From assembly GCA_020054965.1 (NCBI GenBank), contig JAIMZO010000014.1, forward strand, positions 1 to 14,908: a stretch of 14,908 nt of DNA, given 5' to 3'. Below are positions 7,396-13,926 of the stretch, piece by piece. The position numbers and the translations under genes are program-made. A model generated the notes under the pieces. That model worked only from the letters and a program-made list of their open reading frames with translations, did no database searches and was not told the origin of the DNA. Source of the stretch: Spirochaeta sp. (GTDB taxonomy: Bacteria > Spirochaetota > Spirochaetia > Sphaerochaetales > Sphaerochaetaceae). The stretch's first letter is position 1; each line of letters opens with the position of its first letter.

Positions 7396-7654
7396 GGACA
7401 GCCTCCAGCAATGCCTTGCATAGCTTCTCCTGCGTCATCTCACCAAAAACCTTTCCATCAATCTCTACATAGGGAGGCCTTACCGCCATTGATTCATCCT
7501 TGCACCCACCGATGCATGAGATGCCTTGGATGTCACACCCAGCCAGTACAACAGGATCCAAAAAGTCCTGGTAAAGCAATAGATCGGCCCCACCTTGTAC
7601 AAAACATGCAGTCCCCACACAAATCCTGACAATCACCTTCTCTTTCTTTCCCAT
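7388..7654 (-). CDS. Thioredoxin-fold [2Fe-2S] ferredoxin, second copy
   Basis: A small 88-residue protein with the [2Fe-2S] ligand pattern of NuoE/HydC-like thioredoxin-fold ferredoxins: C12-x4-C17 in CVGTAC and C47-x3-C51 in CIGGC. It has no fused partner domain, so it is probably a soluble electron carrier or sensor partner for one of the flanking hydrogenases. I start at the ATG at 7654 because AGGAG is eight bases before it; the ATG two codons earlier (7660) is only two bases from that site. It begins just after the phosphatase stop, and its own stop overlaps the hydrogenase start by 8 bases. It is clearly diverged from the first copy at 10661-10921. Confidence 0.85.
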   Translation of the reverse strand: MGKKEKVIVRICVGTACFVQGGADLLLYQDFLDPVVLAGCDIQGISCIGGCKDESMAVRPPYVEIDGKVFGEMTQEKLCKALLEAVHA

Positions 7655-7665
7655 GGCCATATCTC

Positions 7666-8859
7666 CTACATATACTCCAACGAAGTCTCTTTCAGATAAT
7701 TGTCTTCCAATGCCCGTTGCAACCTTCCAATCAAGGTCCTGCGTATCCCGATCTCCACAGGGATACTGGGATCCTGGTGAGCTTCATTGATTTTCGTCCC
7801 AACAATAAAGTGTACCTGATCACTCTCTTGCATCACCTGTATGAACTTCCTCACTGCATCGTTGGGTAGCGTATATGCTGGTTTTTTCTGCTCCAGTGCA
7901 GTGGCTACCTTACTCAGGGTCAACATCCCCTCCGTCACCAGATCCAGCCCTTCCATCATGGAACAGGGAGGTACTTGTGGTGACCAACAGCTCATATCCA
8001 CCTTCAGTTGCCGATTCATGATCCTGCTGACAATCTGTGCGGTAGTACCCCCACTGACGATCCGCTTTCCCTCGAATCCCTGGATTTTCTCAACCAGTAA
8101 GGGATCCTGTTCGTGCTTGAACGGAGGACCTGTCACCACCAGTGTCCTCCTGGGTTTTCTCACATATACAACCATGCAGGTAATGTCGTCCTTTGCATTC
8201 AGACGATCCAACTGGTGGGCATGCGCTACAACTTCCCTTGCAAGGTCGTGGCTGGAAATATCCGGGTTCCTTCCAATCACCTGCCGGGCAAATGCCCTAA
8301 CTCCCTCAAGGCGCCACCCCAAGGGAAGGGACTTTCCCATCCCCGCCTGGGTAACCCCATCGCTGAAGATCAAGAGACGGCTTCCAACCGAGAGCTTGAG
8401 GTGAGAGTGTCCCAGCACCTCCTGCTTGAACGCACCATCCCTCCTGAGATCAATCTTCTCACGTTCCCACTGTACAGGAGTGCTTCCCTGGAACATAAGT
8501 GCTGAAGGATTGTCATACTCAACAAGGTTCACCAGTACTTCATCCGTATTGCATCTTCTCAGATCTGCAATGGTAAACGTAGCGTAGCTGATCTTCCTCT
8601 CCTTGCACACAGGAAGTGTATTCATGATGATTTTTGCCGAACGCGTCAGATCCATGGGACTGAAGCTGAGCTTATGGGCCATACGTGCAGTAAGGCTTGC
8701 CAATACATTTGCCTTTACCCCACTGCCAAGACCATCACTGAGTGTACAGACAATCTGGGCCGATGCATCCTGTCTGGAAAGAAGGAACACATCTCCCCCA
8801 ATTTTCTGACCGTGCTTGTAGATTTGTGCATAATCCACATCGATGAATACGTCGTTCAT
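7666..8859 (-). CDS. SpoIIE-type PP2C serine phosphatase linked to HydS
   Basis: A 397-residue protein with an N-terminal PP2C/SpoIIE phosphatase domain (about 1-235). Metal-binding motifs are visible: GGD at 21-23, SDGLGSG at 41-47, FSDGVTQAG with D168, and KDDITCMVV with D225/D226. No membrane segments are seen. Residues 240-397 form an extra C-terminal domain that I cannot assign; it contains KRIVSGGTTAQIVSR and may bind a ligand or the partner protein. The start overlaps the HydS stop in ATGA, so the two are translationally coupled. In phosphatase-linked sensory hydrogenases (HydDB group C3, recalled from memory) such a protein is the output of the sensor. The likely target is a phosphorylated regulator, which is not seen in this window. 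Confidence 0.88.
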   Translation of the reverse strand: MNDVFIDVDYAQIYKHGQKIGGDVFLLSRQDASAQIVCTLSDGLGSGVKANVLASLTARMAHKLSFSPMDLTRSAKIIMNTLPVCKERKISYATFTIADLRRCNTDEVLVNLVEYDNPSALMFQGSTPVQWEREKIDLRRDGAFKQEVLGHSHLKLSVGSRLLIFSDGVTQAGMGKSLPLGWRLEGVRAFARQVIGRNPDISSHDLAREVVAHAHQLDRLNAKDDITCMVVYVRKPRRTLVVTGPPFKHEQDPLLVEKIQGFEGKRIVSGGTTAQIVSRIMNRQLKVDMSCWSPQVPPCSMMEGLDLVTEGMLTLSKVATALEQKKPAYTLPNDAVRKFIQVMQESDQVHFIVGTKINEAHQDPSIPVEIGIRRTLIGRLQRALEDNYLKETSLEYM

Positions 8860-10664
8860 GACCCTTCCTGCATATAGCCATCCCGTTCCCCGCTCGGGGG
8901 AACCTTGAAGGCATCGATAAGGCTATTGAGCATGATCTCAGTCTCTGCTGCATTCTCCCCAAGCAAGGATGCAATCTGTTGAACGGTCTCCAAGCTTCTC
9001 TGGATAACATCCTCAGCTTTCTTCACCACGGTTTCACGACGCACGGTCGGGGTGGTGATGTCTTCGAACAAAGCCCCCACCAGATGCTGCTTCTCAACAG
9101 AGAAGAACGTCACCTTGAGAAACATATCCTTGTAATGGAGACGGTACTGCTGCACCGAGGGAGCGGTGAACTGGCTGTTAAACTTCTCGTAAAACGGGAC
9201 AAAACGCTTAACAGGCAATCCAAAGACCAGGTTCAACTGGGATGGCTCCAAAGGAAAATCAAGATCTCCGAACAGTTTGAGGAAGTTGCTGTTGCAGTCG
9301 GCAATCTGGAGTTGGTCATCCACAATGACCACCCCCACTGGGATGGTCCTGAGCAGTACATCCATCTTGCTTTGGGCTTCCTTCCTCATCTTGGTTACAC
9401 ACATCTCCATCTCAGCCATCCCATCAAGATAGGCAATGGCCATCTCCCGGCAGCTGTTGTAACCACACCCGCCACAATTCAACTCATCAGAGACATCCCT
9501 TTTTCCCAGCAGCTTGAGTGCTTGGTCAATTTCTTCTTCACTATGAAGAGAAACAAAACTCGATACAGGCCTCTCTACCACAGCAGTATGTTTCTCAATC
9601 AGGGAATAACCGTGTTCAAGGAGCTTTGCAACAAAGGCTGTATCTCCATCAAATACAGGGCCTTGATCGGTGATCCGACTACGGGTATAGCGTGAGCTCA
9701 GGCTCTTCTTCCTGGCGGAGGAACGCCCCTGGTTGCTCACCGGCCCATTGATGCAACCACCTTCGCAGGCGAGGAGTTCAAGAAATGCTGTATTCCCGCC
9801 TTCCTTTTCCATACCCGACAAAGTCCCTATTACCTGACTCATGCCACTGACGGCAACAGCATGGGTCTGGAAGGGATCACTCCCCCACTTCAATGAGGCT
9901 ATCAGCCCACCCTCTACCGGGTAGAGCGTCGACTTACCGGCACGACAGGGCACCAAGGATGGTACAATGGAAGGGTCAAGGGATACCTCCCTCTCAATCT
10001 GTTCCAAGTCAATATGCTCAGCAAGGAGCCACGCATTGAGTTCCTCATAGGTCAAGGCAAAGTCCGGATAGCCTGGACTCTGGTCAGCCTCCACCTTTTT
10101 AGCGATACAAGGACCGATGAACACCACTCCGATCTCTTCTCCATAGAGCGCTCGCAAATAGGCACTATGGCACTGCAACGGGGAGGGCACCTTGCTGAGT
10201 TGGTCCACCAATGTGGGATAGTACTTTTTTACCGTCTGGACCACCGTTGGGCAGGCTGTGGAAATCCATGGGCAGTTTCCATCGTGGGATTCTGCATACA
10301 TCTCAATTGCCTGGTTTACCAGATGGGCCCCGATGGCTGTCTCACTTACCCCACTAAAGCCCAGACGGGTCAGGGCAACCACCAAGCTCTCACTGCTGAA
10401 GGAGAATTCTGCTGCACTGGAAGGGGCCAGAGAACAGAAAATCTTTCTTCCGCTCTGGACAAACTGGCGAACCCTTGCCAAATCACCACGTATTTTTTTG
10501 GCGTGGGATGGACAGATATCAACACAGTGTCCGCAATAGATACATCGGTCCTTTACCACTACTGCTGAGCCATCCTTTACCTGGATAGCTTTTACAGGAC
10601 AGCCGCGAACACACTTGTAACAGTCACGACACTCGGTCGACTCTGTATAAATAGGGTGGATCAT
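8856..10664 (-). CDS. hydS: Sensory [FeFe]-hydrogenase-like protein with PAS domain (HydS)
   Basis: A 602-residue putative H2/redox sensor of the group C, phosphatase-linked type. Domain order: two ferredoxin clusters (C12/15/18/22 and C41/44/47/51), a hydrogenase catalytic-type domain (about 75-310), a CGGCGYNSC four-Cys Fe-S motif (C397/400/405/422), a PAS domain (about 432-540), and a C-terminal helical tail with LLGENAAETEI. H-cluster ligands are kept (C138, C186, C300, C304). The first motif reads TACP, not TSCCP, so the proton-transfer Cys is Ala137. That predicts slow turnover, as known for HydS. I start at the ATG at 10664, overlapping the upstream stop as ATGA with AAGGG before it; a GTG at 10679 is the alternative. 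The phosphatase encoded next is the presumed output. Confidence 0.9.
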   Translation of the reverse strand: MIHPIYTESTECRDCYKCVRGCPVKAIQVKDGSAVVVKDRCIYCGHCVDICPSHAKKIRGDLARVRQFVQSGRKIFCSLAPSSAAEFSFSSESLVVALTRLGFSGVSETAIGAHLVNQAIEMYAESHDGNCPWISTACPTVVQTVKKYYPTLVDQLSKVPSPLQCHSAYLRALYGEEIGVVFIGPCIAKKVEADQSPGYPDFALTYEELNAWLLAEHIDLEQIEREVSLDPSIVPSLVPCRAGKSTLYPVEGGLIASLKWGSDPFQTHAVAVSGMSQVIGTLSGMEKEGGNTAFLELLACEGGCINGPVSNQGRSSARKKSLSSRYTRSRITDQGPVFDGDTAFVAKLLEHGYSLIEKHTAVVERPVSSFVSLHSEEEIDQALKLLGKRDVSDELNCGGCGYNSCREMAIAYLDGMAEMEMCVTKMRKEAQSKMDVLLRTIPVGVVIVDDQLQIADCNSNFLKLFGDLDFPLEPSQLNLVFGLPVKRFVPFYEKFNSQFTAPSVQQYRLHYKDMFLKVTFFSVEKQHLVGALFEDITTPTVRRETVVKKAEDVIQRSLETVQQIASLLGENAAETEIMLNSLIDAFKVPPSGERDGYMQEGS

Positions 10665-10921
10665 TGCATCCCTTCCCACTCTTTCAGTTCATGCACAACC
10701 AACTGAACCACCTCATCAGCTGGAAGCCCTTGGTAGGTGGTATCGCCAATACGAATATTCGGACCTTTGGAACAATCTCCCATGCATAAGTGCCCTATCA
10801 AATCCACATAATCTGCAGATCCAGACTCCTGAAGATAAGACTCCAAGGCTGCAAGTGTCTGAGAATTACCCCGAGCAAAGCAAGAGCTTCCCATGCATAG
10901 CTCCACGACCAATTTCTTCAT
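10661..10921 (-). CDS. Thioredoxin-fold [2Fe-2S] ferredoxin, first copy
   Basis: An 86-residue protein with C9-x4-C14 (CMGSSC) and C46-x3-C50 (CMGDC), the ligand set of NuoE-like thioredoxin-fold [2Fe-2S] proteins. It is the first gene of the hydrogenase operon, and its stop overlaps the HydS start as ATGA. It probably passes electrons to or from HydS, or takes part in sensing. I start at the ATG at 10921 (MKKLVVEL), with GAGG six bases before it. An in-frame ATG at 10933 would add MRSL but has only a weak ribosome binding site. A promoter candidate lies about 40-60 bases upstream. Confidence 0.85.
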   Translation of the reverse strand: MKKLVVELCMGSSCFARGNSQTLAALESYLQESGSADYVDLIGHLCMGDCSKGPNIRIGDTTYQGLPADEVVQLVVHELKEWEGMQ

Positions 10922-10952
10922 CAGCGACCTCATTATCTAATCTCTTGCTGCC

Positions 10953-10982
10953 ATGGTAGCGAAGAAACAACCCGAGAGTCAA
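10953..10982 (-). promoter_or_regulatory. Candidate promoter of the hydrogenase operon
   Basis: On the minus strand TTGACT (10977-10982) is followed after 18 bases by TACCAT (10953-10958), which matches TATAAT at four of six positions. A very AT-rich stretch of roughly 90 bases lies immediately upstream and could act as an UP element. The transcript would have a leader of about 25 bases before the first ATG. The -10 is imperfect, so the promoter may need an activator or be regulated. Confidence 0.45.
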
Positions 10983-10994
10983 CGAATATTTGTT
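10981..10994. promoter_or_regulatory. Imperfect palindrome at the hydrogenase promoter
   Basis: AACGAATATTTGTT is a 14-base palindrome with a single mismatched pair, overlapping the first two bases of the candidate -35. Its place suits an operator. It does not match the usual Rex half-sites (TTGTGAA or TTGTTAA), so assignment to Rex is not supported. An unknown regulator, or no regulator at all, remains possible. Confidence 0.3.
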
Positions 10995-11080
10995 CAATTG
11001 GTTTTTATTATTGGAGTATTACGGTTATATAATCACATATTTTAAATATTAATACTTTATAATATTCTTTTATTCACATT

Positions 11081-11105
11081 AATAAAGGGTATCCTTACGA
11101 TACCC
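11081..11105 (-). terminator. Intrinsic terminator after rex
   Basis: On the minus strand GGGTATC pairs with GATACCC (11087-11093 and 11099-11105) around a 5-base loop, followed by TTTATT. It begins about 22 bases after the rex stop. It separates the secDF-ispH-rex region from the hydrogenase operon. Confidence 0.85.
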
Positions 11106-11126
11106 CTCTTATCTGTACACCAGAAA

Positions 11127-11798
11127 TTACCAATCATCCATTTCGCTACTTAGATCCTTCTTGCTCATCTTTTGCCGTACCTTGGCAGAGAGAACCGCGA
11201 AGCTTGTAGCCAGATCGGTACGCTGAACCACCACATGCTCGGGAAGTTTCAAATCCTTGGGTGCAAAATTCCAGATGGCCAGCAACCCACACTCCATGAG
11301 CAGCTCAGCTGTCTCTTGGGCTTGGTCGGCGGGAACAGCAAGAACCCCGATATTCACATGGTGCCGATCGATGTACTCCTTGAGCTTGCTCAAAGAAAAG
11401 ACTGGGACATCCCCAAGCCAAGTATCCCACTTATTGGGGTCAACATCGAATGCTGCCACGATCTTGAGCCCATAGCTCTCAAATCCCTCATAACGAGCAA
11501 GAGCGGAGCCCAGATGTCCGGCACCTACTACGATTGCATCGGTAGCATTGTCCCACCCTAAGGTATGGATGATCGCCTCAATGAGCTTGACAACTGCAAA
11601 GCCCACCTTGGGTTTTCCCTCAATCCCGGTGCAGGAAATGTCCTTACGAACTTGGATTGGTTTCAATCCAAGCTCTTCGGCCAAGGTAGTAGCGCTGACC
11701 ATCTCCATTCCTTGCTCCCGATACCCCTGCAAAAGCCTCAGGTAGGAGGGAAGCCTCTTGATGGTGGGAATTGGTATTCCCCGATAACCTGTTTCCAT
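11127..11798 (-). CDS. rex: Redox-sensing transcriptional repressor Rex
   Basis: A 223-residue DNA-binding repressor that responds to the NADH/NAD+ ratio. The N-terminal winged helix (about 1-80) contains IPTIKRLPSYLR and the recognition region LGLKPIQVRKDIS. The Rossmann domain has GAGHLG at 92-97 and the acidic strand end AAFDVDPNK. The C-terminal part holds LMECGLLAIWNFAPKDL, as in other Rex proteins. Rex usually represses fermentation and hydrogen metabolism genes when NADH is low, so its place just upstream of a hydrogenase operon is meaningful, although the terminator separates the two transcripts. The ATG is three bases after the ispH stop with AGGAG in front, so ispH and rex are probably co-transcribed. 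The wing reads GIEGKPKVGF where many Rex proteins have GEFGKRGVGY. Confidence 0.95.
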   Translation of the reverse strand: METGYRGIPIPTIKRLPSYLRLLQGYREQGMEMVSATTLAEELGLKPIQVRKDISCTGIEGKPKVGFAVVKLIEAIIHTLGWDNATDAIVVGAGHLGSALARYEGFESYGLKIVAAFDVDPNKWDTWLGDVPVFSLSKLKEYIDRHHVNIGVLAVPADQAQETAELLMECGLLAIWNFAPKDLKLPEHVVVQRTDLATSFAVLSAKVRQKMSKKDLSSEMDDW

Positions 11799-11801
11799 GT
11801 A

Positions 11802-12659
11802 TCACTCCTGTTGCAACCTATCGATTACGCGTTGGATCACCAGAGAAGGGGTTGAAGCCCCTGCTGTTATACCCAGTATATCATAACTGCGCATATCGTC
11901 GGTAATTTCTGTTTCATTCTCTATATGCCAGGCCATCTTTCCCTTATCCCGTACCAATTGGTAGAGCGCCCTGGTGTTTGCACTCTCCTTCCCACCTATC
12001 ACCACCACTGCATCACATGCCTCAGTCAGCTCAAGGGTCGCCTGCCGACGATTGATGGAACTGGGACAGACCTCATTGGCAAAAAGCATCGTACATCCAT
12101 GCTGCTCCCATGCCCTCAGGGCTTCTTGAATGGTATTCCATACTCCCTGGTCAAACGTTGTCTGCACAAACACCACATAGGATTTGCCTGGTTCCGGGGC
12201 GCCAACCTCCTCAGGGCTGGAAATCAGCGTGGTATCACAGAGCTTTCCTTCGGAATGGACCCCTCGCATGGCAAGCGTCTCCGGATGACCAGGGTGTCCA
12301 ACAATCAAGATGGTATGCGTTGGTGCATATGCAGAAATCCTTGCAAGGTTATGCTTCACCACAGGGCATGTTGCATCGACCAAGTCAAATCCGGCTTCCT
12401 CAAAAGAAGAACGCACCCTTTCGGGCACTCCATGTGCACGCACTACAATCAATCCGGGTTCATGCCCCTCTGCTTCTGTGATAACCTGCATCCCCTGATC
12501 AGCGAAAAAGGCACACGTGTCATCATTATGAATGAGCTTGCCCAAGGAATATACAGGCTTGCGGGCGTCTTTTGCATCCTGCAATGCAGAAGTAGCGAGG
12601 TCCAATACCCTGGAAACCCCTTTACAATGACCCATGGTTCTGGAAAGTATCAGTTTCAT
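11802..12659 (-). CDS. ispH: 4-hydroxy-3-methylbut-2-enyl diphosphate reductase
   Basis: A 285-residue Fe-S enzyme for the last step of the MEP isoprenoid pathway, making IPP and DMAPP. The three cluster cysteines are C12 (GHCKGV), C98 (DATCPVV) and C198 (NEVCPSSINRR). Substrate-binding residues H44, H76 (VRAHGVPE) and H125, and catalytic E127 (GHPGHPE), line up with E. coli H41, H74, H124 and E126. Length is slightly below the E. coli enzyme. The ATG follows GGGGGTG. It lies between secF and rex, and a weak hairpin before it may partly separate it from secDF. Its co-occurrence with rex may only reflect operon packing. Confidence 0.96.
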   Translation of the reverse strand: MKLILSRTMGHCKGVSRVLDLATSALQDAKDARKPVYSLGKLIHNDDTCAFFADQGMQVITEAEGHEPGLIVVRAHGVPERVRSSFEEAGFDLVDATCPVVKHNLARISAYAPTHTILIVGHPGHPETLAMRGVHSEGKLCDTTLISSPEEVGAPEPGKSYVVFVQTTFDQGVWNTIQEALRAWEQHGCTMLFANEVCPSSINRRQATLELTEACDAVVVIGGKESANTRALYQLVRDKGKMAWHIENETEITDDMRSYDILGITAGASTPSLVIQRVIDRLQQE

Positions 12660-12679
12660 ACACCCCCATTATGACAAGA

Positions 12680-12710
12680 ACGCTGCCACAAGATAAGCCT
12701 GCGGCAGCGT
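12680..12710 (-). terminator. Hairpin in the secF-ispH gap, weak terminator
   Basis: ACGCTGCC and GGCAGCGT (12680-12687 and 12703-12710) form an 8-bp GC-rich stem around a 15-base loop. On the minus strand the stem is followed by TCTTGTCAT, a poor U-tract, so termination after secF is probably partial. Read on the plus strand it is followed by AAAA, so it is not a plus-strand terminator. Confidence 0.5.
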
Positions 12711-12732
12711 AAAACTTGCATGAAGAAACAGG

Positions 12733-13926
12733 TTACTCTGCTTTCTTCGCTTTTTTCTTTGCTTGAGCGTTGCTGATCCAGTAGAGCATCGCAGGCGCAA
12801 GCAGGTTGGATGAGTAGGTTCCAAAGAGGATGCCAAAGCCCATCTTCAATGCAAAGAGCTGGATGTCACCGGAAGCAAAGATTGCGAGCGGGATGATAGC
12901 AATCAAGGTGGTGACTGCACTCATCACCGTTCTGCTCAATGACTGCGTAACACTGTGGTCGATATTTACACTCAACGAAACATTTGGTGCCAATGCCACA
13001 TTTTCACGGATACGATCGAAGATAACGATCGTATTGTTCAGTGAGTAACCAATAATGGTCAGCAGCGCAGCAATAGTGATACCAGAGAACTCAAAGCGGA
13101 AGAAGGTAATTATCGTAAGCATCATCAAGATATCATGCACAAGTGCAATCAAGGATGATACTGCATACGCAAAACGGAACCTGACCCAGATATAGAGGAG
13201 GATCAAGGCCATTGCAACCACGATGGCGAGAATGGAACTGGAGAGCAATGTTGCACTGAACTTCGGTCCAATGTAATCACTCTGGAGAACCACAACATTG
13301 CCGGCACCGAATGCAGCATTCAATGCATTTTTCACTTCGGTTTCCATGGAATCCTGAGTTGCACCTTCCTTGATGCCGAGACGGACCTGGAATGTCTGAC
13401 TTCCATCCACCCCAACAGTCTGTACACGTACATTGCCCAGTGAATCCAAGGCAGAACGCACATCCTCAATGGTTGCATTTCCACTGCTTTGGAAGTTCAG
13501 CTTGGTAGGTTCAGCAGAAAGAGTTGCAGGAAATCCATACCCACTGAGGAGCTGATCTGTTTCCAATGACCCATCAACAACTGCCACATTGATGTTCGGT
13601 ACGGCACCAAGTGCTGTTGCAAGCTCCTGTGCAGTTGGATATTCGGAAGCACTGAAGTTGATACTGGAAACCCCTTCATCACCGCGAACTTCAAGAGTAA
13701 GGCCGGAACCAGAGATAGCAAGGACTGCATCCTTGTTTCCAGTATAGGTAACTTCCAATCCAATGGGAGCTATCTGAATTCTCTGGCTCAATCCACTTTC
13801 AAAATCAACACCCAGGTTAAAACCGCCCAACACAGCGAAGGAGATACCTCCGGCGAGCATGAGGACTACAGCCAAAGCCCAGGCGTACCAGCGAAGCTTG
13901 ATAACAGGAATATCTTTCTTAAGCAT
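12733..13926 (-). CDS. secF: Protein translocase subunit SecF
   Basis: A 397-residue inner-membrane subunit of SecDF, which uses the proton gradient to help pull exported proteins through SecYEG. Features in order: first membrane helix at about 12-34, the FNLGVDFESG motif, a periplasmic region (about 38-225), SDYIGPKFS, then five membrane helices from about residue 228 with IGYSLNNTIVIFDRIREN. The Lys-rich C-terminus is cytoplasmic. It is longer than typical SecF (about 300-325 residues) because the periplasmic region is extended by roughly 80 residues. The ATG directly follows the secD stop, with GGAGG nine bases upstream, so the two are translated together. Confidence 0.95.
   Translation of the reverse strand: MLKKDIPVIKLRWYAWALAVVLMLAGGISFAVLGGFNLGVDFESGLSQRIQIAPIGLEVTYTGNKDAVLAISGSGLTLEVRGDEGVSSINFSASEYPTAQELATALGAVPNINVAVVDGSLETDQLLSGYGFPATLSAEPTKLNFQSSGNATIEDVRSALDSLGNVRVQTVGVDGSQTFQVRLGIKEGATQDSMETEVKNALNAAFGAGNVVVLQSDYIGPKFSATLLSSSILAIVVAMALILLYIWVRFRFAYAVSSLIALVHDILMMLTIITFFRFEFSGITIAALLTIIGYSLNNTIVIFDRIRENVALAPNVSLSVNIDHSVTQSLSRTVMSAVTTLIAIIPLAIFASGDIQLFALKMGFGILFGTYSSNLLAPAMLYWISNAQAKKKAKKAE

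Noticed and set aside
6895..7629. Plus-strand open frame of 244 codons opposite the hydrogenase and ferredoxin genes
   Set aside because: Composition is Cys/His/Pro-rich in a way expected from the antisense of ferredoxin-motif codons, and it crosses two overlapping real genes.
10981..10994. Canonical Rex operator at the hydrogenase promoter
   Set aside because: The palindrome shares only an AT-rich core with Rex sites; the TTGTGAA or TTGTTAA half-sites are absent. It is kept only as a general palindrome.
12660..12690. Promoter for ispH from CATAAT just before the ribosome binding site
   Set aside because: The matching -35 is poor (TTATCT), and the start site would fall on the ribosome binding site, leaving no leader.
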